Origin: Piper betle
Taxonomy: Eukaryota > Streptophyta > Magnoliopsida > Piperales > Piperaceae
Reading direction: 5' to 3'
Assembly: GCA_033002965.1 (NCBI GenBank)
Contig: JAURVB010005903.1
Location: 80,405-144,404, forward strand
Length of the DNA: 64,000 nt
Made by a program: the position numbers and the translations under genes. Positions 51,774 to 61,199 of this stretch are shown here, piece after piece (position 1 is the stretch's first letter; each line of letters begins with the position of its first letter). Under the pieces are notes generated by a model. That model did no database searches and was not told the DNA's origin. It saw only the letters and a list, made by a program, of their open reading frames with translations.

Positions 51774-52305
51774 TGTTGGGATTAACCAAACAAACCAAAT
51801 ACAAATCCCCTATTTCAACACATAAGGATGAGAAGTACCAAGCAAATAGAGAGAGAAGACAAGATAATTTTACGTGGAAAACCCCAAATTTGGGGAAAAA
51901 ACCACGGGGCAAACGGCCAGATCAAATTCACTATATCACAATTTTGATACAGAATAGATCCACAGGAGAACAAACTCCCCAATACCAATTTACTGTACTT
52001 TCTACAAAATTGGTATAAAGTCGTAGAAGATAATAAAGGAAGAATATTACAGATTAAGAACTTGGCGAAGTTACCATTGACGATTGCAAGTCAATCTCAA
52101 CAAAACATTCACCTTTCTTCAATCCACACAATTTTCTTTCTCCCTTTGCAGCAGCAGTTTTTCTCCAAAACCCAAAAACCAAAAAACCAAAGAAGAAAAG
52201 CGTCGTACGTTGCTTTTATTCCTTTCAACTAACCAAATCTGAAAAATCTTGGTTTTTGCCCAAAATAAGGTTGTAAGTTCATGTATTTACGGAGGAGGGA
52301 CAACA
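51774..52305 (-). repeat. copia LTR (right, 5' LTR), end shortened
   Basis: It matches the left LTR throughout but ends GGGACAACA, lacking the CCCA of the left copy's terminus, and is followed directly by a plus-strand primer-binding site. Confidence 0.85.
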
Positions 52306-52660
52306 ATGGTATCAGAGCCTGGTTGGCTTAGTGTTGCTTCGGGCCAGCCCGAATTGGAGTCTCCTGGAACTTCACTATGTGGTGAGGGGGAGATGATTCG
52401 GGTGGGCTAGCCCGAATTGGAGTCTTCTGGAACTTCACTATAACATGTGGGCCTTGCATGTGGTGAGGGGGAGATGATTCGGGTGACATGATGTGTGAGG
52501 GGGAGAATTGTTGGGTTTATCCCACATCATGTATAGAGGTTGACTTGGTGACTTGTATATAGGCTAATGGGAAAGCCTTAATTCTTGAGTTAGCTTTTGG
52601 ATTAAGAGAGGCTCATAACACTTATTGCAAGTCCCGTTTGGAAGCCCGTTGGACCTAACA
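52306..52660 (+). mobile_element. TRIM-like remnant (PBS, repetitive interior, PPT, LTR)
   Basis: TGGTATCAGAGC at 52307-52318 is a forward primer-binding site. The interior repeats a block (gcccgaattggagtct, cctggaacttcac) twice, and gtgagggggaga three times, each a polypurine-tract candidate. The last one precedes a 152-bp LTR at 52509-52660 (TGTTGGGTTTATCCCAC to GACCTAACA). The matching left LTR is missing; the copia LTR stands in its place. Confidence 0.7.
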
Positions 52661-53004
52661 ACCCCCTCGGCCTCCTCTCCCCCGGCACCCTGGCGCCTCC
52701 ACCCTCCTCTTCGCCCCCCGCCACCGCACCTCCCCCGCTGCCGCACGTCCACCTCTCCTTTGCCGAACCTCCTTCGCGGCCTTGCCCGCAAAGCCCTCCC
52801 TGCTCACGCCCTCTCCCTCTATCTCTGCCTCGCCGCCATTGGCGACCACTCCCTCCGCCCCGACAACTTCACCTACGCCTTCGTTGTCTCCGCGGTTTCT
52901 GCCAGCAGTGGATCCCCATCCCCATCGTCAGTGGCTTCCAAGGCGACGCCTTTATTGGGTCAGCGCTGGTCGGCTTCTACCTCAACTTCTGTGAGGTGTT
53001 CTCA

Positions 53005-53925
53005 GAGAGTAAGATGAGTCGGTTCGCCAGCAGTGGCGTGGGAGGATTTTCGGATGGGGATGCTGCGTCTGCCAAGTTTGATCGTCCCCAGCGCTTTGCA
53101 GTTGATTCTCAGGGCAATGTGTATGTTGCAGATCATATGAACCATGCTACAAGGAAGATCAGTAGTTTGGTATCTCTCTTCTTAGCTCTCCTTGTTCGTC
53201 ATGTGCATCATCGACACTGTTTTTTGGCATTTGCTTTTGAAGTTGTAAATGATCAAGGTAACATTGCACATTATGCTAATCCAATTCTGGATGCATTGTA
53301 TGAGTGTAATTTAGTGTGCTGCTACATGTTTGCACTCACCTTTCACTGTTGTACCCTAGAGATATAGACAATTGAAAGGAGATAGAAGGAACTAGGAAGT
53401 GAATTTAGGGGAGAATGAGTGGGGAGGATCTTAGTAGGGTAAAATTGGCTAATGTTCTTGGTGTTTCTATAGACATCTGAAAGGGGATTTAAATGGCCTC
53501 ATTAAAAATGATGCTAATTTGCTGATTTCTGATGCAAGTAGCTTTATAACTAAGCAACAAGAGACCTTAAAACCAATATATCCAATAATAATCAACGAGA
53601 AATTGTTGGTTAAATGTGCCCCACTAATTACTTAAATTGGTTCTATAACATGCATTTATATAGTTTTTTCTTTTTTTCAGAAGTTAGTAGAGCTTTCCCT
53701 TGAAATTGTGTAGCCGTTCTCGTATTTGTTCTACTGAGTAGCATTTGTGATATACTTGTTATAATTCGTATGCATCTATTTGGTGCTGTTTTAGGTTTGA
53801 CATGCTACTTTCTCTGATGACTTTGATATGATTTATATCCCCAAAAAATGTGCAATGCTGATTTCTGATCGTGGTACAAGACGAATTCGCCAAATGAACA
53901 TAAAAGCAGACAATACACCTCAGCT
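53005..53925 (+). pseudogene. NHL-repeat protein fragment (two exon pieces)
   Basis: Piece one, 53005-53170: GFSDGDAASAKFDRP and FAVDSQGNVYVADHMNHATR, an NHL beta-propeller blade. Piece two, about 53805-53925: FSDDFDMIYIPKKCAMLISD and RGTRRIRQMNIK, the next exon of the same family (plant membrane-anchored NHL proteins). The intron between them is retained. No start, signal peptide, remaining blades or terminus is present. It follows PPR copy 1 in the same orientation with no visible spacer. Confidence 0.7.
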
Positions 53926-54440
53926 TGTTAATAACTTTATTTGTTCTTATTTGTCTTGACAATTACAGGCCGTGGCCACTGCCTGCGGTGAGGAAAGAGA
54001 CACATTCCCCTGCTTTAGCCCCTCCAGAGACAGAGCTCCAGACCAATACGGCTTTGTAGGATGCCGCCCATGTTGTGGATGGAGACGGCATTGTTGTTGA
54101 AGACGTCGGTGTAGGTGATGCAGGTGTCGTCGAGGGTGAAGTTGGAGGGGTGGACATCAGTGACGTGGATGGTGCTTGCGAAGGAGGGTGAGGAGACGGT
54201 CACCAGGGCGGAGGCGGCGGAGCTGGGTGAAGGTGAGGCCAGCTTGTACACATCCAGAATATATGGATAGTTGGCTTCGTTGAATCAAAAAGCCCTTCTT
54301 TTTAGTGCTTGTCCCCAAAAAGACAATCAAAAAGCTTGCTTCCACCAAATTGAATCGTCAAAGATCCTTCACAAAGCATGGTTCTTTCCAACTACCATGT
54401 CCTCTGATTCCACCAGCAAAAAGACCAAACACACCAATCA
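53926..54440. other. unassigned GC-rich coding-like piece
   Basis: 53960-54260 is GC-rich with a minus-strand open frame (SNFTLDDTCITYTD, NAVSIHNMGG) that looks like another captured exon, but I could not assign a family. The rest is unremarkable. Confidence 0.3.
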
Positions 54441-54449
54441 ACAAACATG

Positions 54450-55715
54450 TAAACACTGATACAAGGAGCTACTAATAAAACATGTAAACACTGAAATTAT
54501 TGCATTCGAGGAAGCCAAGTTCTTTACCTGCATTTCATCAAACAGCCCCCTTGCTAGCTCCATCTCATTTAGTCTCACATAAAACATCACAAGAGCCGTT
54601 GCTACGAGAGGATTCGCATCAAACACTGGAGGCAAAGGCGTTCCATGCAATCGTATCCCACTCACACATTCCATCAAACACCTTCGTAGCATTGTAATTA
54701 CGAATATTAATGATATGTAGCCCATTGTTACACTCAAAATACCAAAGGAATCTCAGGATATTAAACAAAGGTGACTGTTTGTTGTACCATTGAAGATGAA
54801 AGGCCTCAAACCTTTTCTATATATAGGGACTCATTTACCTCATTTTAAAGAGAGAGAAAAAAAGAAATAGAAAAAGAATATAGAAATAAGAAGATGGAAA
54901 AATATTATTCACTAATTTAATCTTATACAGAGAATTTAGATAGAAAAATCTTGTAATCTTAATTATATAGGTTCGGTGAGTAATCTTTTTGTACATCTCT
55001 ATATGTTTGATGATTGTAATCTTTAGTTGAAGTAGTGAATTATTCAATGTTATCCCGTAGTTTTTGACTCTCGATAAAAGGAGGGTTTTCCACATTAAAT
55101 ATCTATTCTTTTGTTTTTGTTTTATCTTATTTCTGAGGCATTATTTTCCCAAATCTTGTGTTTGCTATCGTTGATCTCCAACTTTGGGGATTTTTCTCAA
55201 CATGCCCACCTCAGAGAAGTTGAGGTAGAAGCTAACCAGCGCGGACCCAATAAAGGCGTCACCGTGGAAGCTCTAACGACAAGGATGGGAGATCCACCCC
55301 CAGCGGAAATGACGGAGACAGCAAAGGTGTAGGTGAAGTTGTTGGGGTGGAGGGAGGGGTCGCTAGCGGTCGCAAGGGGGAGATAGAGGGAGAGGGCGTG
55401 AGCGGTGAGGGCATTGTGAGCAAGGCCGCGAAGGAGGTGCGGCAGCAGGGCGGCGAAGGGGAGGGTGGAGGCGGCGGGGCACCGTGGGAAAGGAGGCCGA
55501 GGAGGGCGTTGGCAGCAGAGACGGTGCGGGCGGTGGCAGAGAACGTGGTGGAGAAGGCGGGGAAGTGGGAGAGGATGCAGGAGTGGACGCTAGACTTGAT
55601 GACAAGGGAGTGGGAATGGAGGCGATTGACGAGGAAGCAGAGGTCGGGGGTGGAGAGGGAGGCGGTAATAGTGGCAGTGCCCCCGCTGTCATCGGGAACA
55701 TCTGTCATGGGCACA
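54450..55715 (-). pseudogene. PPR-protein fragment, copy 2 (inverted), split by an LTR
   Basis: Minus-strand: 55715-55203 repeats the N-terminal part seen in copy 1 (STPDLCFLVNRLHSHSLV, CILSHFPAFS, a frame change, AHALSLYL, DAFIGSALVSFYLNFSEVG). After the LTR, 54724-54450 continues with PPR motifs absent from copy 1 (KVFDGMCEWDTIAWNA, ARGLFDEMQVKNLASSNAII). Frame changes and stops are present. Opposite orientation to copy 1 makes the pair an inverted repeat. Confidence 0.7.
54726..55202. mobile_element. solo LTR inserted in PPR copy 2
   Basis: It starts TGTTACACTC and ends TCTCAACA, interrupting the PPR reading. The interior (agtgaattattcaatgttat then cccgtag, and tctcgataaaaggagggt) looks like a copia-type LTR. 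Flanks (cccat, tgccc) share GCCC but do not give a clean 5-bp duplication. Borders may be off by a base or two. Confidence 0.55.
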
Positions 55716-55776
55716 CAAGTGGAGCAAAATAGTGAAGCACAGCCAAGATGGCTGAGCTACCGGACAGATTCCCCAA

Positions 55777-55779
<3 letters not shown>

Positions 55780-55836
<57 letters not shown>

Positions 55837-55838
55837 TA
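55780..55838. repeat. (TA)n(CA)n microsatellite
   Basis: About 40 bp of TA followed by CA repeats, right border of the fragment mosaic. The sequence after it (gctactatgcactgca) resembles the sequence after the (TA)n at 46382 (gctcctacgcactgca). Confidence 0.9.
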
Positions 55839-55874
55839 GAGAGAAGCTACTATGCACTGCATCAAAATGCAGCG

Positions 55875-55893
55875 CATAAGCAGCTTATGCGAT
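55875..55893. repeat. palindromes at the left end of the Mutator-like element
   Basis: gcataag-cag-cttatgc is a perfect inverted repeat at about 55874-55890. Just before it, ctgcat-caaa-atgcag forms another small hairpin. Confidence 0.7.
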
Positions 55894-56559
55894 TGTGGCT
55901 GCTGGATCCAAATCCAACGACCCAAAATCAATTAACCCCCCCAACCGTTGCACCTCACCCGGTCCCCCGCCCTCCCGCCCATTCCCGCTTTGCGCCCTCA
56001 GCCCTCACACACACCCAGCTCCTGCCCTCCCGCCCCACCTCCGCCCTCCCGCTCACCCAGCTCCCGCCCTCCAACCCCCCACCCTCCCGCGCACCGAGCT
56101 CCCGCCATCCCGCCCTATAAAACGCCACCCCTGGATAGCCCCTGCCACCCATCCCCCGACCCCAGCCGGCGCCCTCCGCGACACCCTGTTCGCCCCTCCT
56201 CCCCCGACACCCCCGGGCCCTCCCTCCGGCCCCTGGCCCCTCCCCTCCCCCATGCCGCTGCCCCATGCCACCCACCTCCCCCCCCCCCCGCCGCAACCTC
56301 CCCGGGGGTCCCAACTCGTGTCAATAAAAAAAATTGACTTGGTCTCCATTCCAGATGCCCTAACGTGCCGAACTCGTCACGCGAGGGTGTGCTATTTTAA
56401 CGCTGATTTTTTTCATAGGCTTCAGTGGCAACATTTATAATCATCTGATTAAATAAAACAGTTAATTTTTCTATACAATGAAAATAAATATTGTTGACGA
56501 CATAATTATTTGCCTTGATTTATTGTACTTATGTTTCAATCGATGTAAAAAAATATATT

Positions 56560-57960
56560 TTTAGGTAAAAACTGTTTGTGAGTGGAGTCGAGGTGGCTAG
56601 AATTACATCTGTCAGAAAAGAACAAATCCAGTTGAATACGAGAATCAGGTAAGAGTTAAGCCTTTGAAAGTACTCTGACTTAATTAAAGAATATTTAGTG
56701 CGATTATTTTAATTGAAGGACATTTAAGAGAAGATGAGCGACAAAGAGAAATCCCCCACGAAGGAAAAAAGAGAACTCATCCTATAATTAGAGAAGATTG
56801 TCAAGCACGCATCAGGGTAACTAAGAATAAAGAGGGCACATGGAATGTCATGCATTTCGAAGAAGGACATAGTCATGCACTCCTTACACCATCAAAAACT
56901 CAATTTCTCAAGTCCCATAGGCATGTTACAAGTGTGCACTGAAAATTGATTGACACATTTGGAGAGGCTAACATAACAACCTCTCAACTAATGTCTGTGC
57001 TAGAAATTGAAGCTGGTGGGGCGAAAATATTGGTTGTATAGAGAAAGATATTAGAAATGCCCAGATAAAAAATAAAGAAGAGATAAAAGAAATGGATGCT
57101 CAATTATTGTTGGAATATTTGGAGGAAATGAAAGAGATGAATGACTCATTTTTTTATTGCTATGAATTAGATGATGAAGGTAGATTAAAGCATTATTTTT
57201 GGGCGGATGGAATTGCAAGAAAAATTATCAATTTTTCTCAGATGTGATGAATTTTGATACAACATATGTTACAAATAATTCTCAAAAAGTGTTTTATAAG
57301 TTTTAAGAACAACTACAATACAGTATGGTTTGTTGCTCATCTCATAAGAAATTAGATGGGGAGGATGTTGAACATTATGATGTAAAATGTTATAAAAATA
57401 ATAAAAGAGTTAGTTACACGTGTTACTTAGAAAGGAGCTAATAGTAGATGCACATGTAGTTGTCACTTTTGGAAAGTGAAGGTATTCCATGCAGACATTT
57501 GCTTTATGTAGTTAGAAAGAATGAGGGTGATATTTTTCCTAAACTCTATATCATGAAGAGATGAACGATTGAAATAGCAAAGGAAGTTATTTTTGATGGT
57601 GATGGAGTGGGACTTCATGGTGATTGCAATAAAACTTTATTCTCGATTGGAGAGAATTTCACTGTATATTTAATCGATGGGCTAAAAAGGCATATTGTCA
57701 TCTGAAAAATTTGAACCTCGCCAAGCAAAAACTTGTGGAGATAGGAAAATTGGTAGAAGATATAGTAGATGATTCGCATCATAGAATACAAGTACATCCA
57801 CCGGCTAGAATCAAAGACAAAAGGAAGTGGTAAAAGATGGAAGAGTGGTAAAGAACTTGCAGTGGACCATATGGTAAAAGATAGGTTATGTCATGGTTGT
57901 AATAAACGGGGAGTTGGGCATGATAAACGCACTTGCCCTGCAATTGTATCAGAGCAGTAA
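56560..57960 (+). pseudogene. FAR1/FHY3-family MULE transposase, decayed
   Basis: Ordered relics: FAR1 DNA-binding domain with a WRKY-GCM1-like Cys/His pattern (EDCQARIRVTKNKEGTWNV, HFEEGHSHALLTPSKTQFLK, SHRHV) at about 56790-56940; a linker (IDTFGEANITTSQLMSVLEI); a MULE region (HYFWADG-like, in another frame) at about 57190-57260; a SWIM zinc finger (CTCSCHFWK, with CRHLLYVV in a shifted frame) at about 57450-57520; and a C-terminal CHGCNKRGVGHDKRTCPA zinc knuckle at 57890-57940. Many stops and frame changes; catalytic core not intact. Confidence 0.75.
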
Positions 57961-58336
57961 TGTCGCCTAACACAACCCTTGTTTTGATCTTTGTTATATA
58001 TATTTTATGTGATTATTTTCCATGTTTTGTTTTTAAATATTTAGGCAAAAAAATGTTCCATCCGAAAGTGGAGTCGTGGAGTCTATTCAGGGGTGTTGGT
58101 GCAGTGATAGCGAATGTCAAAGCAGTGATGCAGAATGACTATGATAGCTCTGAATATGTAAAGTTTGTACTTGTATTCCTCATATGGAAAAAAGTTAAAT
58201 GAGATGGATCTCCTGTGTTTTGCTTCTAATGTATTTAAATGTTATCAGAATATATAAGAGAATGCCATTTTTTTTAAAATGTTGATTGCATATTTAATTT
58301 TACAACCATTTATCGAGTTAAGACGCATTATTTACA

Positions 58337-58590
58337 CAAGACGAGACCAAGTCAAGTTTTTATTTATTCGAGTATGGAATGAGTCAATTTTTTATTTATT
58401 TGATTCAAGTCGTGACCGAGTCAATTTTTTATTTACTTCACTCAAGTCGAGACCAAGGTATTTTTTATTAACTTGACTCGAGTCGATACCTCGTTAAATT
58501 TTTATTGAGTCGAGTTGGGATCGAGTCAATTTTTTATTTACTTGACTCAAGTTGAGACCAAGTCAATTTTTTATTGACTCTACTCGGGCC
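58337..58590 (+). repeat. about 36-bp minisatellite, about 7 units
   Basis: Tandem degenerate units of the form gagaccaagtcaatttttta followed by tttacttgactcaagtc. The inner end of the left arm has a single unit, so the array expanded on one side of the Mutator-like element only. Confidence 0.75.
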
Positions 58591-59090
58591 ACGAGTGGTG
58601 GTGGCTGGGGTAGGCCTAGCGGCGGCGGTGGGCGGTGGGCAGTGGCGGGGGCCCGACCGCTGCGGGGGTGGTGGGGGAGCGGGGGCGGAGGTCGTTGCAG
58701 GTGGCCGGTGGCTCGGCGAAGGTCGTCGCAGGGGGGCGGGGACCTGACCACGGGTGAGGGGCACCGGCGAAGGTCATCCTGGGGCAGGGGAGGCCGGCGG
58801 AGGTCGTCCTAGGGTGACGGGAGGCCAGTGGTTGGCGGGGGGAGGGGCGGCGGCAGGTGGCCACGGCGGAGGTCGTCGCAGGGGGGCAGGGGCCAGGCCA
58901 CAGGGGTGGATGGGGGCACCAGCAAGGTTGTCCTCGACCACCCACGACGGAGGTCGTTCCGGGGCAGAGCGGTGAAAAGGGTAGGGGAGGCAAAGCGGAC
59001 GGGACAGGTGCGACGGGGGAGGGCATAAATTGATTATGGGCTACTGGATTTGGATCCAGCGGCCACAATTGCATAGCGGCATATATATAT

Positions 59091-59400
59091 CTTACTCTTA
59101 TTGATTATTTTCTTTTTCATATATAATTATTTATAAATGATTGATAAATATAACATTTATAAGATAATCTTCTTTACCTGTATTTTTCATTCACTTCACA
59201 AGTGTCAAAATTAATTATGAAATTCACTTAATTAGTGAAATAAGGACATCTAGGTGTTGAATGTACGTGAAAGGGTTTTCGTTTGCGCGATAACTACTGA
59301 AGCCCATTTATACGTATTCCACAAAGGCCCTTTCCGGCTCACAAATAATGCGTCCAAATGTAATTTTGGGCCCATGAGAAACAATCCATCAAACCGAAAA
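59091..59400. promoter_or_regulatory. upstream region of the DNA glycosylase gene
   Basis: AT-rich between the transposon end and the glycosylase start. A further in-frame ATG lies at 59374. No clear TATA box could be chosen. Confidence 0.35.
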
Positions 59401-61199
59401 ATGCGGCACCAAAACAAGCGGCCAAGGTGCCTGTCGCCACCAGCCTCGCCGGCGAACACGCCGCCTCCGGCCGACCCCCTTCCCGGCCACCGCCGCCCCA
59501 CCGGCGAAGAATGCGCCGCCGTCCGCGACGCCCTTCTGTCCTTCCACGGCTTCCCCAAGCAGTTCGCCAAGTTCCGCCGCCGTTCTCCTCCTACGGCGAC
59601 GAGGGCGGCGGAGGAGGAGGAGAGCGTGTTGGACGGCCTCGTCCAAACCCTGTTGTCTGCAGAACACCACCGACTCCAACTCCGCTCGCGCTTTCGCCTC
59701 CCTCAAATCCGCCTTCCCCACTTGGGAGCATGTACGCTTTTCTCCCATTCAAACCCCAAGTACAAAAAGATTGGGAAACTCGCAATCGAATTCGTTCTTA
59801 TGATCGAATCGGTTCTTACGATTGATTGATTTTTTTGTAGGTGCTTGCGGCTGATTCGAAATGTGTGGAGGAAGCGATCAAATGCGGTGGATTGGCTGCC
59901 ACCAAGGCCTCTTGCATCCTGAACTTACTGAGATCCCTTGTCGAGAAGCGGGGTAAGATGTGTCTCGAGTACCTGCGAGGGTTGTCCATTGATGAAGTCA
60001 AGTCAGAGCTTGGCTGTTTTAAAGGGATTGGACCCAAGACGGTAATGTATATATATTTTTGGTACAGAGTAGTCCAGCGTATTGAGACTTGATCATGCAT
60101 AGGCTTCCAATTATTACTCCCCTTTTATCTTGTAAGATCAGTTGTAGTACTTTGAAGAGTTGTTTCTATATTGCTCTGTGTTGTGTTGTACACTGTTTAA
60201 TATGTGGTGGTGAGCTTTATATTAAATGACTGTTCTTTTCTCTGTACTTTGGTCTTAGTAGCTATTTGATGAATCAATTATGCGGGGTTCCTGGAAATTG
60301 GAATTGTTTTCTCCCTGATACACAATATCACATTGCTCTGTCTACCTAATTGTTACTATCGGTCAGACTTTTAGATAATTATTTAATTTTTGTTTCAATA
60401 CAAGTGTGATGCAGAAGCATGCTAAGATATTCCTTATCTGGGTTTTACCAAACATAGCTCATTGTACTATTGTATTTAGGATTCTTTCTTTCCTAAAAAA
60501 ATAAGACGCGAGATTGTCTTCTCTAGGAGGAAATTTCGTTTGCAAGCATTCATTACTTTCATTTGTCTCTTGATGACTTTACATTGATCTGTGTGGCAGG
60601 CTTTTGAGTCGATTAATAGCATAAGCACGGTGGCGCTTTGTTGTCTATTATTCTTCTTAATTGTTCGTCTTTTTCTCCCATGTTATATATCCCTCGGCCC
60701 ATTTTGTTGGATAATCCTTTACATGAGAGATTGTAATGATCTGAGTCATTCTTAGCTATTGCCATATCAAGTTCCATCCTCTCTGGTTACACTGTCATCT
60801 ATTTTTCTCCCGCATTGCTGATCTACTTTTGTTTCTTTTAAAACAGGTGGCATGTGTGTTAATGTTTCAACTTGAGCGAGATGACTTCCCTGTGGACACC
60901 CACGTAAGTTGGACAACTTTTTGGTTTTTTCAAAGTAAGAGACCGGCTAGTACTAAATGGTAGTTTGTGTGGCCATGTAGGTATTTCGCATTGCTAAAGC
61001 TATTGGTTGGGTCCCTTCAAATGCTGGAAGAGAGAAAACATATCTTCACTTAAATAGACGAATTCCAGATGAACTGAAATTTGACCTGAACTGTCTTTTT
61101 GTCACCCATGGGAAAATTTGTAAAATGTGTACTTGCAGTTCAAATGATGCTTCTGTTTCTTGTCCAATAGCAAACTATTACATCAAAACTGAGAAGTAA
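59401..61199 (+). CDS. HhH-GPD base-excision DNA glycosylase (At3g47830-like), 4 exons, two 1-bp frame breaks
   Basis: Exons: 59401-59731, 59841-60041, 60848-60903, 60981-61199, all GT-AG. About 268 residues when the frame is followed by similarity. An endonuclease-III-type enzyme acting in base-excision repair: N-terminal basic/Pro-rich segment (MRHQNKRPR), RPTGEECAAVRDALLSFHGF, EESVLDGLVQTLLS, helix-hairpin-helix FKGIGPKT with the catalytic Lys, DDFPVDT with the catalytic Asp, VFRIAKAIGWVP, and C-terminal Cys residues (CKMCTC, SCP) of the possible Fe-S loop. Frame breaks: an extra G at 59659 (TCTGCAG where the family needs TCTCAG) and a missing C at about 60898-60901 (exon three has 56 nt, 57 expected). 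Either both are sequence errors or the gene is dying; every domain is otherwise well kept. Confidence 0.85.

Larger units (their letters stand above)
47091..52660 (-). mobile_element. composite Ty1-copia (Tnt1-like) plus TRIM-like element
   Basis: The whole unit is flanked by the 5-bp target duplication ACCCC (47086-47090, 52661-52665) inside the PPR fragment. From the left: LTR (47091-47624), polypurine tract, copia gag-pol on the minus strand, primer-binding site, second LTR (51774-52305), then a plus-strand primer-binding site, a short repetitive interior with purine tracts, and a different 152-bp LTR (52509-52660). The two copia LTRs differ at roughly a dozen or more positions in about 530 bp, so the insertion is fairly recent. 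Confidence 0.85.
46863..53000 (+). pseudogene. PPR-protein 5' fragment, copy 1, split by a retroelement
   Basis: Two halves, 46863-47090 and 52666-53000, join cleanly once the intervening element and one ACCCC copy are ignored. Readable pieces are STPDLRLFIDCLYSRSIV, SRVRSCILSHLPAFS, LLRGLARKALPAHALSLYL, RPDNFTYAFVVSA and GSALVGFYLNF. They are the N-terminal part of a plant pentatricopeptide-repeat protein (organelle RNA-binding). Frame changes occur in both halves. The similarity stops at about 53000, where an NHL-gene piece begins. A second copy lies inverted at 55203-55715. Confidence 0.7.
55855..59090 (+). mobile_element. FAR1-type Mutator-like element with long terminal inverted repeats
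   Basis: The outer blocks are inverted copies: attgtggctgctggatccaa at 55893 against the complement of the block ending at 59070 (attgtggccgctggatccaa), then C-rich sequence on the left and G-rich on the right, meeting at gtcaataaaaaa and ttgacttggtctc (56320-56345) versus its complement at 58553-58580. Each arm is about 0.5 kb. A FAR1-like transposase relic lies between. Target duplication not determined. Confidence 0.7.

Noticed and set aside
55895..56440. 181-codon proline-rich frame in the left arm of the Mutator-like element
   Set aside because: Low-complexity C-rich arm, with similar spurious frames in the opposite arm.
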